A model generated the notes under the pieces. It was not told where the DNA came from. It ran no database searches and worked only from the letters and a program-made list of their open reading frames with translations. From assembly GCF_022458985.1 (NCBI RefSeq), contig NC_061772.1, forward strand, positions 26,781,501 through 26,845,500: a stretch of DNA of 64,000 nt, read 5' to 3'. Below are positions 49,346 through 61,061 of this stretch, piece by piece. Position numbers and translations under genes: made by a program. Position 1 is the stretch's first letter. Each line of letters opens with the position of its first letter. The DNA is from Mugil cephalus (lineage: Eukaryota > Chordata > Actinopteri > Mugiliformes > Mugilidae).

Positions 49346-50115
49346 TAGTGGTGTGCGATGCCGCTTGTTTTGGTATCGATCCGATACCAAGTAAATGCAG
49401 GGGTAGTTTCGCCGATAATGATATCGATACTTTTCTTCTTTTTATTTAAGCAATCTAAATCCGAATGACCTTTAAACGTTATTGCGATTTGCCTTTTGGA
49501 TTATAAACCAGTTAAAATCCAGTACAGAATTTGGTACAGAGTAAATAAAAAATGTTATTATCACAATAAAAATTGTTGTTCAGAAACAACACAAAATTAT
49601 CATTTGAGAACAAATAAATTTTTTTTTTTGAGTGTTCAGAAACTACTATTTTAAAGCCAAATCTCTCGCTTCATTGTCTTCATTGCTATTTTTTCCAACT
49701 TTATTTTTGACATATCCATACATCGTTTATATTTTTATTAAATGAAATAATAAATAAATTATTTTATTCTAACTAATTGATAAATCAATACAAATTATTA
49801 ATTAATTATTTTTAATTGATAAATTAATTTATAAAAAAAATAAAAATAAATAAACATTGCCCACAGCTGACTAAATATGCAGAATTTTGAACGTTAATAA
49901 AAAAAAAATAGCTAAGAACAAAATCACCCACAGTTGTCATGAATAGTGAAATAAGCTACTGAGACCAACATCGTTTTTGTACCAGGTTGTAAATATGTTT
50001 ACCGTAAAGTTTTACCGTTTGGGCTTCATCGTTTAAAATCTGAGATTATCGACCAATATCGATGCCACCACTGGTATCGACATTATCGGTGTTTGGATCG
50101 ACCCGCTCACCACTA
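49346..50115. mobile_element. hAT-like non-autonomous element abutting the dync1li2 5' end
   Basis: The ends are TAGTGGTGTGCGATG (left) and an inverse ending CACCACTA (right). Both ends carry 'gatcgat'-type sequence around 'tatcgatccgataccaagta'. The 8-bp flanks ttggagag and atggaggg match at 6 of 8 positions, consistent with an old 8-bp hAT duplication. The internal DNA is AT-rich with no transposase. It ends 66 bp before the dync1li2 ATG. Confidence 0.65.
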
Positions 50116-50181
50116 ATGGAGGGGCGGTGCTAGTGGTGGCCGAGCTGCAGGGCCTCGCCTTTGTGGTGGTAGAGAGAGAAG

Positions 50182-53100
50182 ATGGCTCCCGTTCTGGAGA
50201 AACAGCTCCCGGGCGCAGCCGGGACAGGCGACAATAACAACGAAGAGGAAGAAGGACAAAACCTTTGGCAAGTTCTGCTTGTTCTTCTGGGCGACTTCGT
50301 GCTCACATAGGCACCTTGTCGGAGGAGCAGAGCCGCTTTCTGCTTTGTCACTGCCGGTTGCTCCCCTATCAGACACCGGCCCGGCTAGCATTAGCACATT
50401 AGCACATTAGCGTTAACTGAAGCTGTGCCAACGCTACTAGTGTTAGCGCATATTTTATTACTCATCAAATAAGCGTTGTTTTAACTAGTCAACCTCCGGA
50501 TAGTCATTCGTTGTGTCTGGGCTTTAGCAGTTTACGCCAAATCAGGAGATAAGTAGCATTTAGCTTATTTGGGAAGGGTGCATTAAGCTAACAGGGAGGG
50601 TTAACAAGCTAGCAAATACTTTTAACCGACTAATCGAAGTATGCCGAAAATTAATATTGCCTTTATGTCTCATGCATTATTTGGGGATCGTACTGTTCTG
50701 CGGTTCCAACTTGTCAGGTTTCATGAGTTCATTTGCATGGCTACTTATTTCTAACCCACCGGTCAGTGGAGATGAATTGTCATTTCCTGTTTTGCTTTAT
50801 GTTGTCGTGGACCCAAACCGGGTCAGCTGAGTGTGAAGAATAATCAGAAATAACTGGAGTAATAGTTTGTAACGGTAGCTTCACAAGTTACTGTTTTCAT
50901 AGCAACTTAGTTTGTTTCTGAGATGGGGGAGAGCTGTCAAGTGCTGCAACCGGATAATCAATCTAATAATAAAACTCACTACACATCATCTTCCTTCTTT
51001 CTTTTGTTTTCTAAAAAAAAAAATGCTATTTATTTCTTTGCAGGACCTCAATACTGAGTGAAGTATCAACTAGGTCGAGCTCAAAGTTGCCGTCAGGAAA
51101 AAACATTCTTGTATTTGGTGAGTATTACTTTGAGCCACATGTCTTTTCTGCAGAGTATTTTTACCCCGAGGGCAGCGGAGAGCAAGCAAACCTCACTGAT
51201 CTCACAAAGGCTAATAATTCAGGCCTTTTTCAGATTTCTTTTCAAACAGTGTGTGCATTCAGTTGCACAGCCTCCCACACCTTTAAACGAAAGACTTAAA
51301 ACAAAAAAAAAACAAAAAAAAAACAGGGAAGTGTTCTTGGGTGTGGTTTATTTGGGTGAGCCATCCACAAGTGTGACAAGTACAAGCTTTTCATCAGGAC
51401 GATTTGTGTGAGACATTAAGGAGGAAATATTAGAGCCAAGTGATTGTTTATTGATGCATATCCAAATATAAATATTGGCATGTGTTTAGCAATATTGTAA
51501 CTTCCCACTAATAAGGAGAAGTGGTAACAGGTGTTGTGAATAAAATATGTTGCAGGAGAGGATGGATCAGGAAAAACATCGCTTATGGCCAAACTTCAGG
51601 GAGCGGATCATAGCAAGAAAGGGAGGGGACTGGAGTATCTGTACTTGAACGTCCATGACGAAGACCGGGATGGTGAGTTGAACATCTGTGTCATTTCCAC
51701 CCTACAGTAGATTAAAACTGTAATTCTTGTTTTTAACTCTGGGTTTCTTTTATCGTTCTTTGCAGACCTTACGCGCTGTAATGTTTGGATCTTGGACGGG
51801 GACCTGTACCACAAAGGCCTTCTTAAGTTTGCTGTTACGGCTCAGTCGCTACCTGACTGTCTAGCTGTGTTTGTTGTGGATATGTCACGGCCCTGGACCA
51901 TCATGGAGTCCCTGCAGAAGTGGGCCAGCGTGCTGCGCGACCATGTGGACAAGCTCAAGATTCCTCCAGAGGACATGAGAGAAATGGAGCAGAAGAGTAA
52001 GTAGTGGACCTTAACGCGCCCACACTTGACTGATGTTGTGGAACGTATTGATACCTTTAAGTATCTGTGCACCCATGGTGAACATGAGTCGTTTGTTTAG
52101 ACTCGACTCTTAAAAGTCAACTCCGAGTTTGGTTTGATATGAGGTAGTGATTTGTTTGCAGATCTTAAAATTTAATCTGAGATTTAAAGGCAAAAATAAG
52201 ATGCATACATTTAGTTTAACTGACTCTCTGAGAAGTGGATTAAAAGGAAACATTGCTAAGCGAAGGTGCCTGAAGCATCCCAGAGTGGACGCAGTCTTAC
52301 ATAATAAGAGCTCGACTCCTTGCTGGCTGGCTGCTGGGGAAAAGGAGAACTTTGTTGCTGCAGAACATGGGTGGCAAGCAGTGTATAGCATTACACATTG
52401 TCAGTCACGGATGATTCTAGGTCATCACCGGAGAGGCCCATGATACTCAGCTGTGTGCTCTGGCTGGAGGCAAGTTCTGCTGATCAATGTGTGTGTGATG
52501 CACGCAGACGATGTTCCCTTGTTAATTTTAGAATTGGTCATCTCTTCTCTTCATGAACAGTTCTTTTGTGTTTGGGAAGATTTTTTGCTTTTCAGACGAG
52601 TCAGGTCAGCAGGCTGCAGGATTCTTTTTATTTTTTTTTTCTGAGAAGATTCTTGTGTGTTTAGAACACATTTCTTGCTGCTATTGCGGTTAAATGTGAA
52701 ATGAAAGGACGCTTAACGATTAAAAGGGTTTTATGATTGCCTGTGAAATTGACGGCACAGGTTTGGAAATGCTTTGAACGTACAAATTGCAGACACAGTG
52801 ACAAGTCTTAACAAGCAGTTAAGTGTGGTGGCAATATGTGTGAAAAACAAAAGGGAAGCAGTTTATTAAGTGATGACTAAAGCAACTTAAGTGGAAGAAA
52901 TTACTTTAAATTGGTCCTTATTTTATGCTAATTTTGTTACTTTAGTTTAAGCACAGTCACTGTGAATACAGTGCACTAGAAAGAAAATATTACTTGGATT
53001 TTATACAACTTAAGCTTTATTTTTTAGATATTATCTTACTCCTTCTCTTCCATTGGTAATTTTCACTCCTATAATAGCGTAGAAGTTGTTTTTAAAAAAT

Positions 53101-53294
53101 GGTTTGTCATTTTACTCCACCCTTTTCCATCGTCAGCCTTCCAGTTTAGCTGTGGCATGTCATCTAGATGAAACATCTCTCAGCCTGTCACCTCTGTTGT
53201 CAGTAGCAGACTGGCAAGACCTTGTCAGAAGATTACGTATTTGTGGACATGAGGGTTTGAGTGAGAGGGAGAGGGAGACAGACTGGAAGTGTCT

Positions 53295-53364
<70 letters not shown>

Positions 53365-56300
53365 CTTTTGTCCAGAAAGTCTTGCAGGCGTCTTGCATCA
53401 TGGTTCCCCCTCCCATCCAGCGGCAGCGTCAGGGAACGGAAAGGACGTAAACTCATTCGCTCTGTATTCAGTTCAGTGGGCCGGACATTCTGACTCCTGC
53501 TGTGCTGTAACTGAAGTAGGTTGGCTTCTTGAGTTGTCTCAAGTCAAATTACAGGATCAGCCTCCCGCCTGCCTCTTGACCGCCTGTTGAAATGGGAAAT
53601 ATTTTTACTTTGTGACTTCGGCTCTTAGAGGCGAGACAGGTTTTATTTTTAGGTGTAGGGTTTGAGAATGGGAAAACATGTTGACCTGTGTGGAGGAGAC
53701 GTTTTTAAGAGATCAGGATCTCTACTCACATCAGGACTGTCCTGTTTTCATTTTTGTGTTTTGTTTTGTTTTTAAATAAAGTTTCAGTACTTAAAGTTGT
53801 GCCCATTCGGTTTCTAGACGTTAGTGAAGTCATTAATTATGAGCACTGCTCCATTTTAACCTCACCTTTGTTTGTGAAAGAGATAAGTAGGTCTCAGTGG
53901 GGCAAAGTCTGTCTGTCTTTGTCTCTTTCATTTTTCATTTTAAAGTGACAGTACACCCACGGTCTCTCTTCCTAAAATCATGTCAGAATCATGACAAAAA
54001 CAGAAGTATTACAGCCTCCAATACTTTCTGTTTCTGCTAAGATTTGTTGAAGAGTTTGTTTTTTTCTGATATGTTTTTCTAAGGAAACATTTTCTATGAA
54101 GCTTTTATGAGTCTCTAACTGATCTGTGTTTTTTATTGAACACGTTTCCTACTTTTGTGTCATGTTTAAGTTTGAACTATTTAATGGAAGGTGTGACTGC
54201 CACTCATTCAAATATTTTCCAATTGTGTTCGGTGTGTATTATATTTATATACCAGCAAATATCTATCTATGTTTTTCACGAGTCTTGCTTGTGCATGGTT
54301 TTAAATGGCATGTAATTACTGTCCTAGAACAGAATGTACATACTTCAGCCCGTCTGTGCATATGCGCTGGACATTTGTAATCCTGTGTCCCAAGAATGTT
54401 TTTCTCTTCAATTGCTTTTAACACCGGTTCTGGTTACATGGTAACATGTACAGAATTCCACGTCTTTAAGTAGAAGGGTTGACTCTAAACAGCGAGTCTG
54501 GTTTTGTGGGCTGTCCCTGACTGCATTCTCAAGGCTCTTGAGGAAGTAGGCCAAAGCTTCCTGCATATAACCCCCCCCCCCCCCCCCCCCTTCACACCAC
54601 CACCACCACCACGACCGCACACTCACACTGCAGCTTTGTAAATGTCTGGACATCTGGAACAGCACAACAGGAAAACATTGAAGGATGCCATTAATTTATC
54701 TTTTCTAACTTTTACCCGAGGCCTGTTATGTAACAGCGATACTACACTATGACACATGGCAACTTGGTGCTTTCATATTTAGGCTGGATGCAGTCTTACT
54801 TTAATATACCAGTTAAGTGGCATTTATTTATGATGGCAATTAAGTTTATTCGAACGCTTCCCAAATACACCAACTGAAAAATTAAACGTTGGAGCAGGGA
54901 CAGACCACAGGAACTTTAAATGGTCTATTAGTTGACGTGTATGTGTATATATATATATCTGTTATACCCTTGGAGAGTTTTATTCTCTGCTCACTTTATA
55001 TTAACTGCATGTTAGAAATCAGAAAGAAGGGCAGCTTTACTTAAGGAATAAAAATACTTTTAGTTATACTAATGACATGGCAAAGAAAACTACATAAGAA
55101 AGCATATGTTCTTTACAACTAAACTAATAGGAAGAGGTGAAGGAAAGCTGTGACAAATTAAGACAATGGAAATTAAATTCTCATTTGAACTGTGATTATT
55201 TATTTGTTTATTTATTCTGAGCTGATCTGGAGTTGGATGTTCACTTGTCTGTTATTTCTCTGTCTTCCTCCTAGTGGTGAAAGCTTTCCAGGAGTACTCA
55301 GAACCCGAGGACGCCACCCCATCGTCCCCACAGCGACGGGCTCCGCCAGCAGGGGAGGACGAGGCCATCGTGCTGCCGCTTGGGGACAACACACTCACAC
55401 ACAACCTGGGCATTCCAGTGCTAATAGTTTGCACAAAGGTAAATATTGGGGTGGATTACTAAGGAAATTGATGGGAAATACTGCAGCTATTTCTGTTTTT
55501 TGGAAATTACAGACTGTATTTTTCCTTCAAGGCTGAAAACTTGAATTGCCTCTTGAGACTTGCTCCAAAATCTATATGAACACCTTTACAGCTTATATAA
55601 TATAAAAACATGCATATAAATTATATGTATGTTGTACATAATTGAGGGCATGGCCTGCTTCAGATCCTCTCATGCTCCATCTCTTTACCCATTTATATAT
55701 TAGCCCAGAGCTAAGCAGAGTCGGGCAAATCCACGATGACATCTGTCGTTTGTTCTTCACAAATCCTAGGGGTCCTGTTCTTATTTACACTTGGTGACAT
55801 TAACCCAAATGACCCAATTATTTAGCTTTTTGATCCTGGAACTCCTCAAAGTGCTATTACGTCTATCACTTCCAGAAAGAGGAGGCAGAAACATGGTCAT
55901 TTCAGGATACGTCATTTACTGGACAATTTTCCAGATCCTCTATCAGGCTGCTGATTTTGAGCCATTGATTTTTCTAAACTGAATTTTGCAGACTCATCCA
56001 TTCTAGTGAACAGAAATAGAAAACCCTTTTTTTTTTTTAAAGGCCTGTCAGGCGCTCTCACTGTCACTCGCCACCATGACGAGTACATTTGCCCAATTCT
56101 ATGCCGAGTTCATCGTTTCCTCACTGATACATTTGTGCTAACCTTTAAGTACGGGTTTACTTTTATGTTGTGCTTTGTGAAGCAGTGTCCTCTCATAAAG
56201 AGCTGCCATTATATTCGCTTGCTAACCCTCCAGGCGTGTACTAGTGCTGAAAAGCAGTGTAATCGTCAGCAGAGCTTCACATGCTAGCTGTGACTCAAAA

Positions 56301-59300
56301 GTGGTTTTTAAACCAAACATTGACGCTTTTGTGTTGCACCTTGTCTGCGTTAGTGTTATGTATCTGGTGCACCCAGGTTGGTCCTATTGGTCGAGGGTTG
56401 GGGGGGGTGGATCATCTCACAGATACATGATGAGTGTGAATTTGGAGGCCAGGTCAACACGTTGTGCTGTTTTAGTGTGTGTGACTGTATCGAGCTGCAT
56501 CCTGCTGGGGACGGCTGCTGCCATCATTGGAGTGACATTGCTATGGGGTGTGGGTGGTGTTTGGTCTGCCACGTTGGCAGCATTGTTGTGAATTTCTCCA
56601 TGAAGACGGATCCACTGCAAACCCACATCTAGTTGTGTAAACACTGTAGTGCAGTTACCAGGCCTGTGTGTGGCGCTGTTTCTGCTACAGAACTCAGTAA
56701 TACCCAATAAAAGAAGAGGTGGAGCGTGGCATATGCAAACATACAGTCCGGATTACAGTCTGTAATCCTTTATAGTTCATTGTAGTGGCGAAGCAACAGT
56801 TTATATTGGACCTAGTCACCCAACAAGGGTCAGTATTAGGGCTATGAGGTATCACCAAAAATGTATATCAAGGTATTTTCTGAAATGAAATCTGGGGACT
56901 TTTAGAGATTTTTGACGTATTTATTCATATTTCTCGTGGCACAGTATTCTGATCACTGTGTAATTAAATGCACCAGTGTGCCAGCATATTAATAATTCAT
57001 AAAAATACCAGTATTAGGTATGAACTAGTCAATATCTGATGCAGCACCGTCATAATCCTGTACTCCGCCATTAACGTTGTTGTTGTTATGAGACGTCGGG
57101 GGGTTAGAGGGATGAGGTGTCGGGTGATGACATCGTGTTCGTATCAGACGTCCACACGAATGAAAAGAAGCTCTGTATTTGTGTTTCTCAAAAAAGGTGC
57201 GGCTCCAGTCATTTAAAAAATCCGGATCCGTCATGACAGTCGGCCTAAACACACAAGACTTATGTGGCTTCACCCAAAAGTCATATTCGTGTGGACGTCG
57301 GCCTCAGTAACATCCACACAAACGAATGTCAGGTCCAACAGTTTCCCAGCAGAACAATGGAACTGTCACAAAATGGTTTAAATGTCGTTTACGTCACCAT
57401 TGATCAATGTTTGGACGTTTTATTGTCTTTCTTACTGAAACATTCATCCCTTTTTAATCTTTTATGCTTCAGTGTGATGCAGTCAGCGTACTAGAGAAGG
57501 AGCATGACTACAGAGAGGAGCACTTCGACTTCATCCAGTCCTACATCAGGCGGTTTAGCTTACAGTGTATCCTTTTTTTAACGCACGGCGGTTTGTAGTT
57601 TTATCACAGCCGTGGTTGCATTTATAAGAATGGCCGTTAAAAGGACGGAAATGCACCACTCCTTCAGATCGTTCCAAGGTTCTTTTTTTTTATTATTTAT
57701 CCACCATGTGACGTCCAAACGACAGTTGCTGCCCTAACTGAATTAATCAGACGGAGCCGGCCTGATCTACACGTCGGTGAAGGAGGAGAAGAACCTGGAT
57801 CTGCTCTACAAATATATAGTACATAAGATGTATGAGTTTCAGTTCGTCACACCTGCCTTAGTGGTGGAGAAGGATGCAGTGTTCATGTAAGTGGTAATTG
57901 AAATTTTATGGCACGCCGAAAAACAAATATCTCTCCACCCACTGCAATTACACATGTTTTTTTTTATTTTCTTAGTCCATCTGGATGGGATAATGAGAAG
58001 AAAATTGGGATTTTGCACGAAAACTTCACAACAGTGAGACCAGAAGATCCATTTGAAGATTTTATCACAAAACCTCCAGTACGAAAGGTAAAAACAAACC
58101 CGCAAACACTGGCTAATATAAACCAGTTTAAACCCGGACACTTACATTACGATGCTACACATTCATTCACAGCTTATTGTGTACGATGTCTTATACTCTT
58201 TTACATTTCTCATTTGCTTTTATCAGCTGGTTCATGACAAAGAGATAAATGCGGAGGATGAGCAGGTATTCCTCATGAAGCAACAGGTATGTGTCAGTCC
58301 TTCTGTATTGGATGATTGTGAGATTGATGGCATGTTGTGGGGAGATATTTAGGCCCCGTTGCCCTAAACCACCAGTTCTTATGTGACCAAACCAATTTGC
58401 TTTCTGCTCTGATGTGTTGGTCGACATCTGAAACTGACACGCAGCAAATAACATTGACCTTACTTCCTGTTTTGTGAACAAAATTATCAGGAAGGCAGGC
58501 TAAAAAAAAAAAAAAAGCTCAACTGAAACTTGAATCTTTGCAGGTTATAGGACTGAGGACGGTGTTTGTTTAGTTTCATCTATTTCAAGTTCCCTCTTCC
58601 TTTATCTGCACTGATTCCTTTTACTTGTATCTTGCATACAGTGTGCAGGTTTTTTTATTTTTTATTAGACTGAATTTGGATAGAACTTGATGGAATCAGA
58701 AAACCACATCTAAATCAAACCACTCATGTTGAAACTTTTATTTTTTTCTTATTTACAGTCTTTGTTAGCCAAGCAACCAGCCACGCCAACAAGAGGAGCA
58801 ACAGTAAGTGTCTTAAGCTCATGCTTTTTTTTTTTTATTCTGGATAGACAAACTATTGCGTTTTTTTGTTTTTGGATCCCGTTCATGCTTTGGTTTCTGT
58901 GCCTCAGGAGTCTCCAGGACGGACATCCTCAGGGTCCCCCAGGCCTGCGGGTCGCGCTGGCCAACCCACCGTAACCAGCGGCTCGCCCATGGCTGCGGTC
59001 AAGAAGCCTGACCCCAACATGAAAGGTAGGGAGCTTTCTTTTTACTAGTTTGTCTCGTTGTCCCAAGACGTGACATGAACAGAGTTTCATAAAGAGGTGC
59101 AGTGCTGCCTCCAAGAGGTAACACCTAAATAATTCACACAACACTTGGTTCCTGCTTCGGTGTATGACGATAATAATATTTATGAGCTATTGAAAGCCAG
59201 TGAATCCAGTTTACTTTCATAATTCATACAAGATTGAGATTTTATTAATCCAGAAGTATTTCTCCTGCAGCGGGGGCGGCCAATGAGGGAGTGCTGGCTA

Positions 59301-61061
59301 ACTTCTTCAACAGCCTGTTGAGTAAAAAGACTGGAGCCCCTGGGAGCCCAGGAAGTGGAGCAGTTGGAGCTGGAGTACAAGGGTCTGCCAAGAAAACAGG
59401 TACAAGCTCTTGTTCCAGTGTCCTCACCTGTGATCTCAGTGAAAACAGACTCTGGTTTTTGACAGCCCTTCTTTTATACAGGTTAGCAGATGTTTTACTA
59501 AAGCAGTCCTAAAGTATTATAGCATCCAGTGCATTTAGATCCATTTCAGAGCAGCTTGACTCAACTCTAAAGGCGAGACACTACAGGTAAATAGGGGAAA
59601 ACTAATATCACCATGAAACTTCTCCAGTAGATTACTTACATAAACACAATATTTTTTTATTATTAGAAGTTGTTTGTGATTTTATATTTAAATATGCAAA
59701 TTATGCATTATCCACTTAAATATGTGCTAATTTGCATACAATTCCAGAACAGAAACCTGAATAATGGCTAAAGTGAGGATATCTTTTTTTATTACTCCAT
59801 AAATGACAAAATACTGTCAACCGTCCAAACTATTTTTGCAATGTTTTTAGGAGTAAAACGTTATATAAATCAGGTTTTGAATGATATTTGAGAAATCTCC
59901 TCTGTAAATATCTGGAGAATGTAGATTCTCATTTGGAGAAAACAGCCTTTGCAAATTTTTCGTTGCAAAATCATGTATATTTTTTATTGGAAACCATTAG
60001 GAACCAAAACCAAATCTTCTCAAATCCTTCAAAACATATCACATAATTATATCAACATATATAATGACCATATTCGGATCAGATAGACTTTTGCAGGAGA
60101 AAAAGAGCTTCACAACAGCACTTCATATTCCAGGGTAGAGACTTTTCTTTTTAAACTAGTTTGATAAAAGACACGTTAATTAACCAAAATAACAAAAATA
60201 AACAGTGTTTTTGCTGCCGTGTCTCGCCTTAAGATGAGTTATTTTAAAGCCCTCATGTTGTCAGTGGCTGTGGACACTTTTTGCTGTCTGGAGTTTTATC
60301 TCTACAGCCTGAGTAAGAAGGTTAAAGCTGGAGGAAAAAAATAAAAAAAGTTGTCTTTGGCTGAACATCTGTCGACTGAGAACACTTGTGACAGGCCTGT
60401 ATGCACTAAACCACACATCCCTCATGGAACTAATGCCACATACCACACATCCAACCCCTCTCTCTCAATTAATTTACCTGCATGTCAACAGTATCATGTT
60501 TCCAGCTTTTTTTTTTTTTTTTTTTTTTTAAAGAAGACTTTGTTATATAAGGTAGATATAACAAAGTCAAGCTTGTGACATTGCAGAATGCACCCAGTTA
60601 AACGTTCTAAAATAATCATTGCATAACTCGTCTGTGCCCGAGGCTGCTGACATGTCCTTTTCGTTCCAACGCTGAGAAGCGTTGCCATCTCTGAGACCCT
60701 GCTGAAGGGATAATGCATGAGTTCTTTCTCCCTTTTTTGTGTGATGATTAGTTTTGCATGTGTGTTAACCGGCGACAACGAGCCGCCGCCAATCAGCCGC
60801 ATGGGAAACGCGTCGTCGCCGCCGCCGTCCGATCTCCCGTCCATCCGCTTGCTGCCCGTCGAAAAAAAACAAAAAAAAAACTTGATGAAAACGCACAGAA
60901 GCTACAGGAGATTACTTTTGGGCTTTGTCTCCTGTTTTTTTTTCCAAGGGCAGAAGCCGGGTTTGACTGACGTCCAGGCCGAGTTGGACAGGATGACTCG
61001 CAAACAAGACTCCATGGTTTCCGCTAACAACATACCACCGCCGACAGAGAACGAAGCGTGA
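50182..61061 (+). CDS. dync1li2: Cytoplasmic dynein-1 light intermediate chain 2 (13 exons)
   Basis: Dynein-1 subunit that binds the heavy-chain tail through a Ras-like G domain and binds cargo adaptors through its C-terminal helix. Exons: 50182-50267, 51044-51117, 51556-51672, 51766-51996, 55275-55438, 57473-57566, 57751-57886, 57976-58087, 58227-58286, 58759-58803, 58908-59025, 59271-59399, 60949-61061. They total 1479 nt, giving 492 aa, the same as human LIC2. The start MAPV and the end TENEA favour LIC2 over LIC1. P-loop GEDGSGKT is at residues 54-61. [17 protein letters not shown] follows in exon 4. [14 protein letters not shown] is in exon 5. The adaptor-binding helix [16 protein letters not shown] is in exon 12, and the last exon has [12 protein letters not shown]. 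Intron 1 must use a GC donor, and intron 6 has U12-type signals. Confidence 0.96.
50268..51043 (+). other. dync1li2 intron 1 with a GC-AG boundary
   Basis: The donor reads TTTG|GCAAGT at 50268. Joined to the acceptor at 51043 it restores Trp and then [10 protein letters not shown], aligned residue for residue with vertebrate LIC2. Using the nearby GT at 50272 instead shifts the frame into an immediate stop. GC followed by AAGT is the standard context of GC donors. Confidence 0.85.
53297..53363. repeat. (GT)33 microsatellite in dync1li2 intron 4
   Basis: About 67 bp of perfect GT repeats. The long Cys-Val or Thr-His open frames around it are artefacts of the repeat. Confidence 0.95.
54571..54590. 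repeat. Poly(C) tract of 20 followed by (CAC)n
   Basis: Homopolymer in dync1li2 intron 4 next to a short CAC triplet run (54594-54613). The exact length may be unreliable. Confidence 0.9.
56370..57405. mobile_element. Eroded Tc1-like (family 2) fragments in dync1li2 intron 5
   Basis: Two scraps are recognisable: 56395-56540 ('gaatttggaggccaggtcaa', 'gcatcctgctggggacggct') and about 57300-57405 ('gtaacatccacacaaacgaa', 'gtttcccagcagaacaatgg'). They are the same transposase-region phrases found at 36.3-36.6 kb. The termini are gone and unrelated DNA of about 750 bp lies between them. Confidence 0.55.
57567..57750 (+). other. Probable U12-type intron (dync1li2 intron 6)
   Basis: The 184-nt intron starts GTATCCTTTT, a perfect minor-spliceosome donor. 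Near the 3' end is TGCCCTAACT (57730-57739), matching 8 of 10 positions of the U12 branch consensus. Its branch adenosine lies 13-14 nt before the end of the acceptor, and there is no polypyrimidine tract between the two. The reading frame across it restores [19 protein letters not shown], as in vertebrate LIC2. Confidence 0.85.

Noticed and set aside
53086..53590. Cys-Val and Thr-His repeat proteins on both strands
   Set aside because: Produced by the (GT)n microsatellite.
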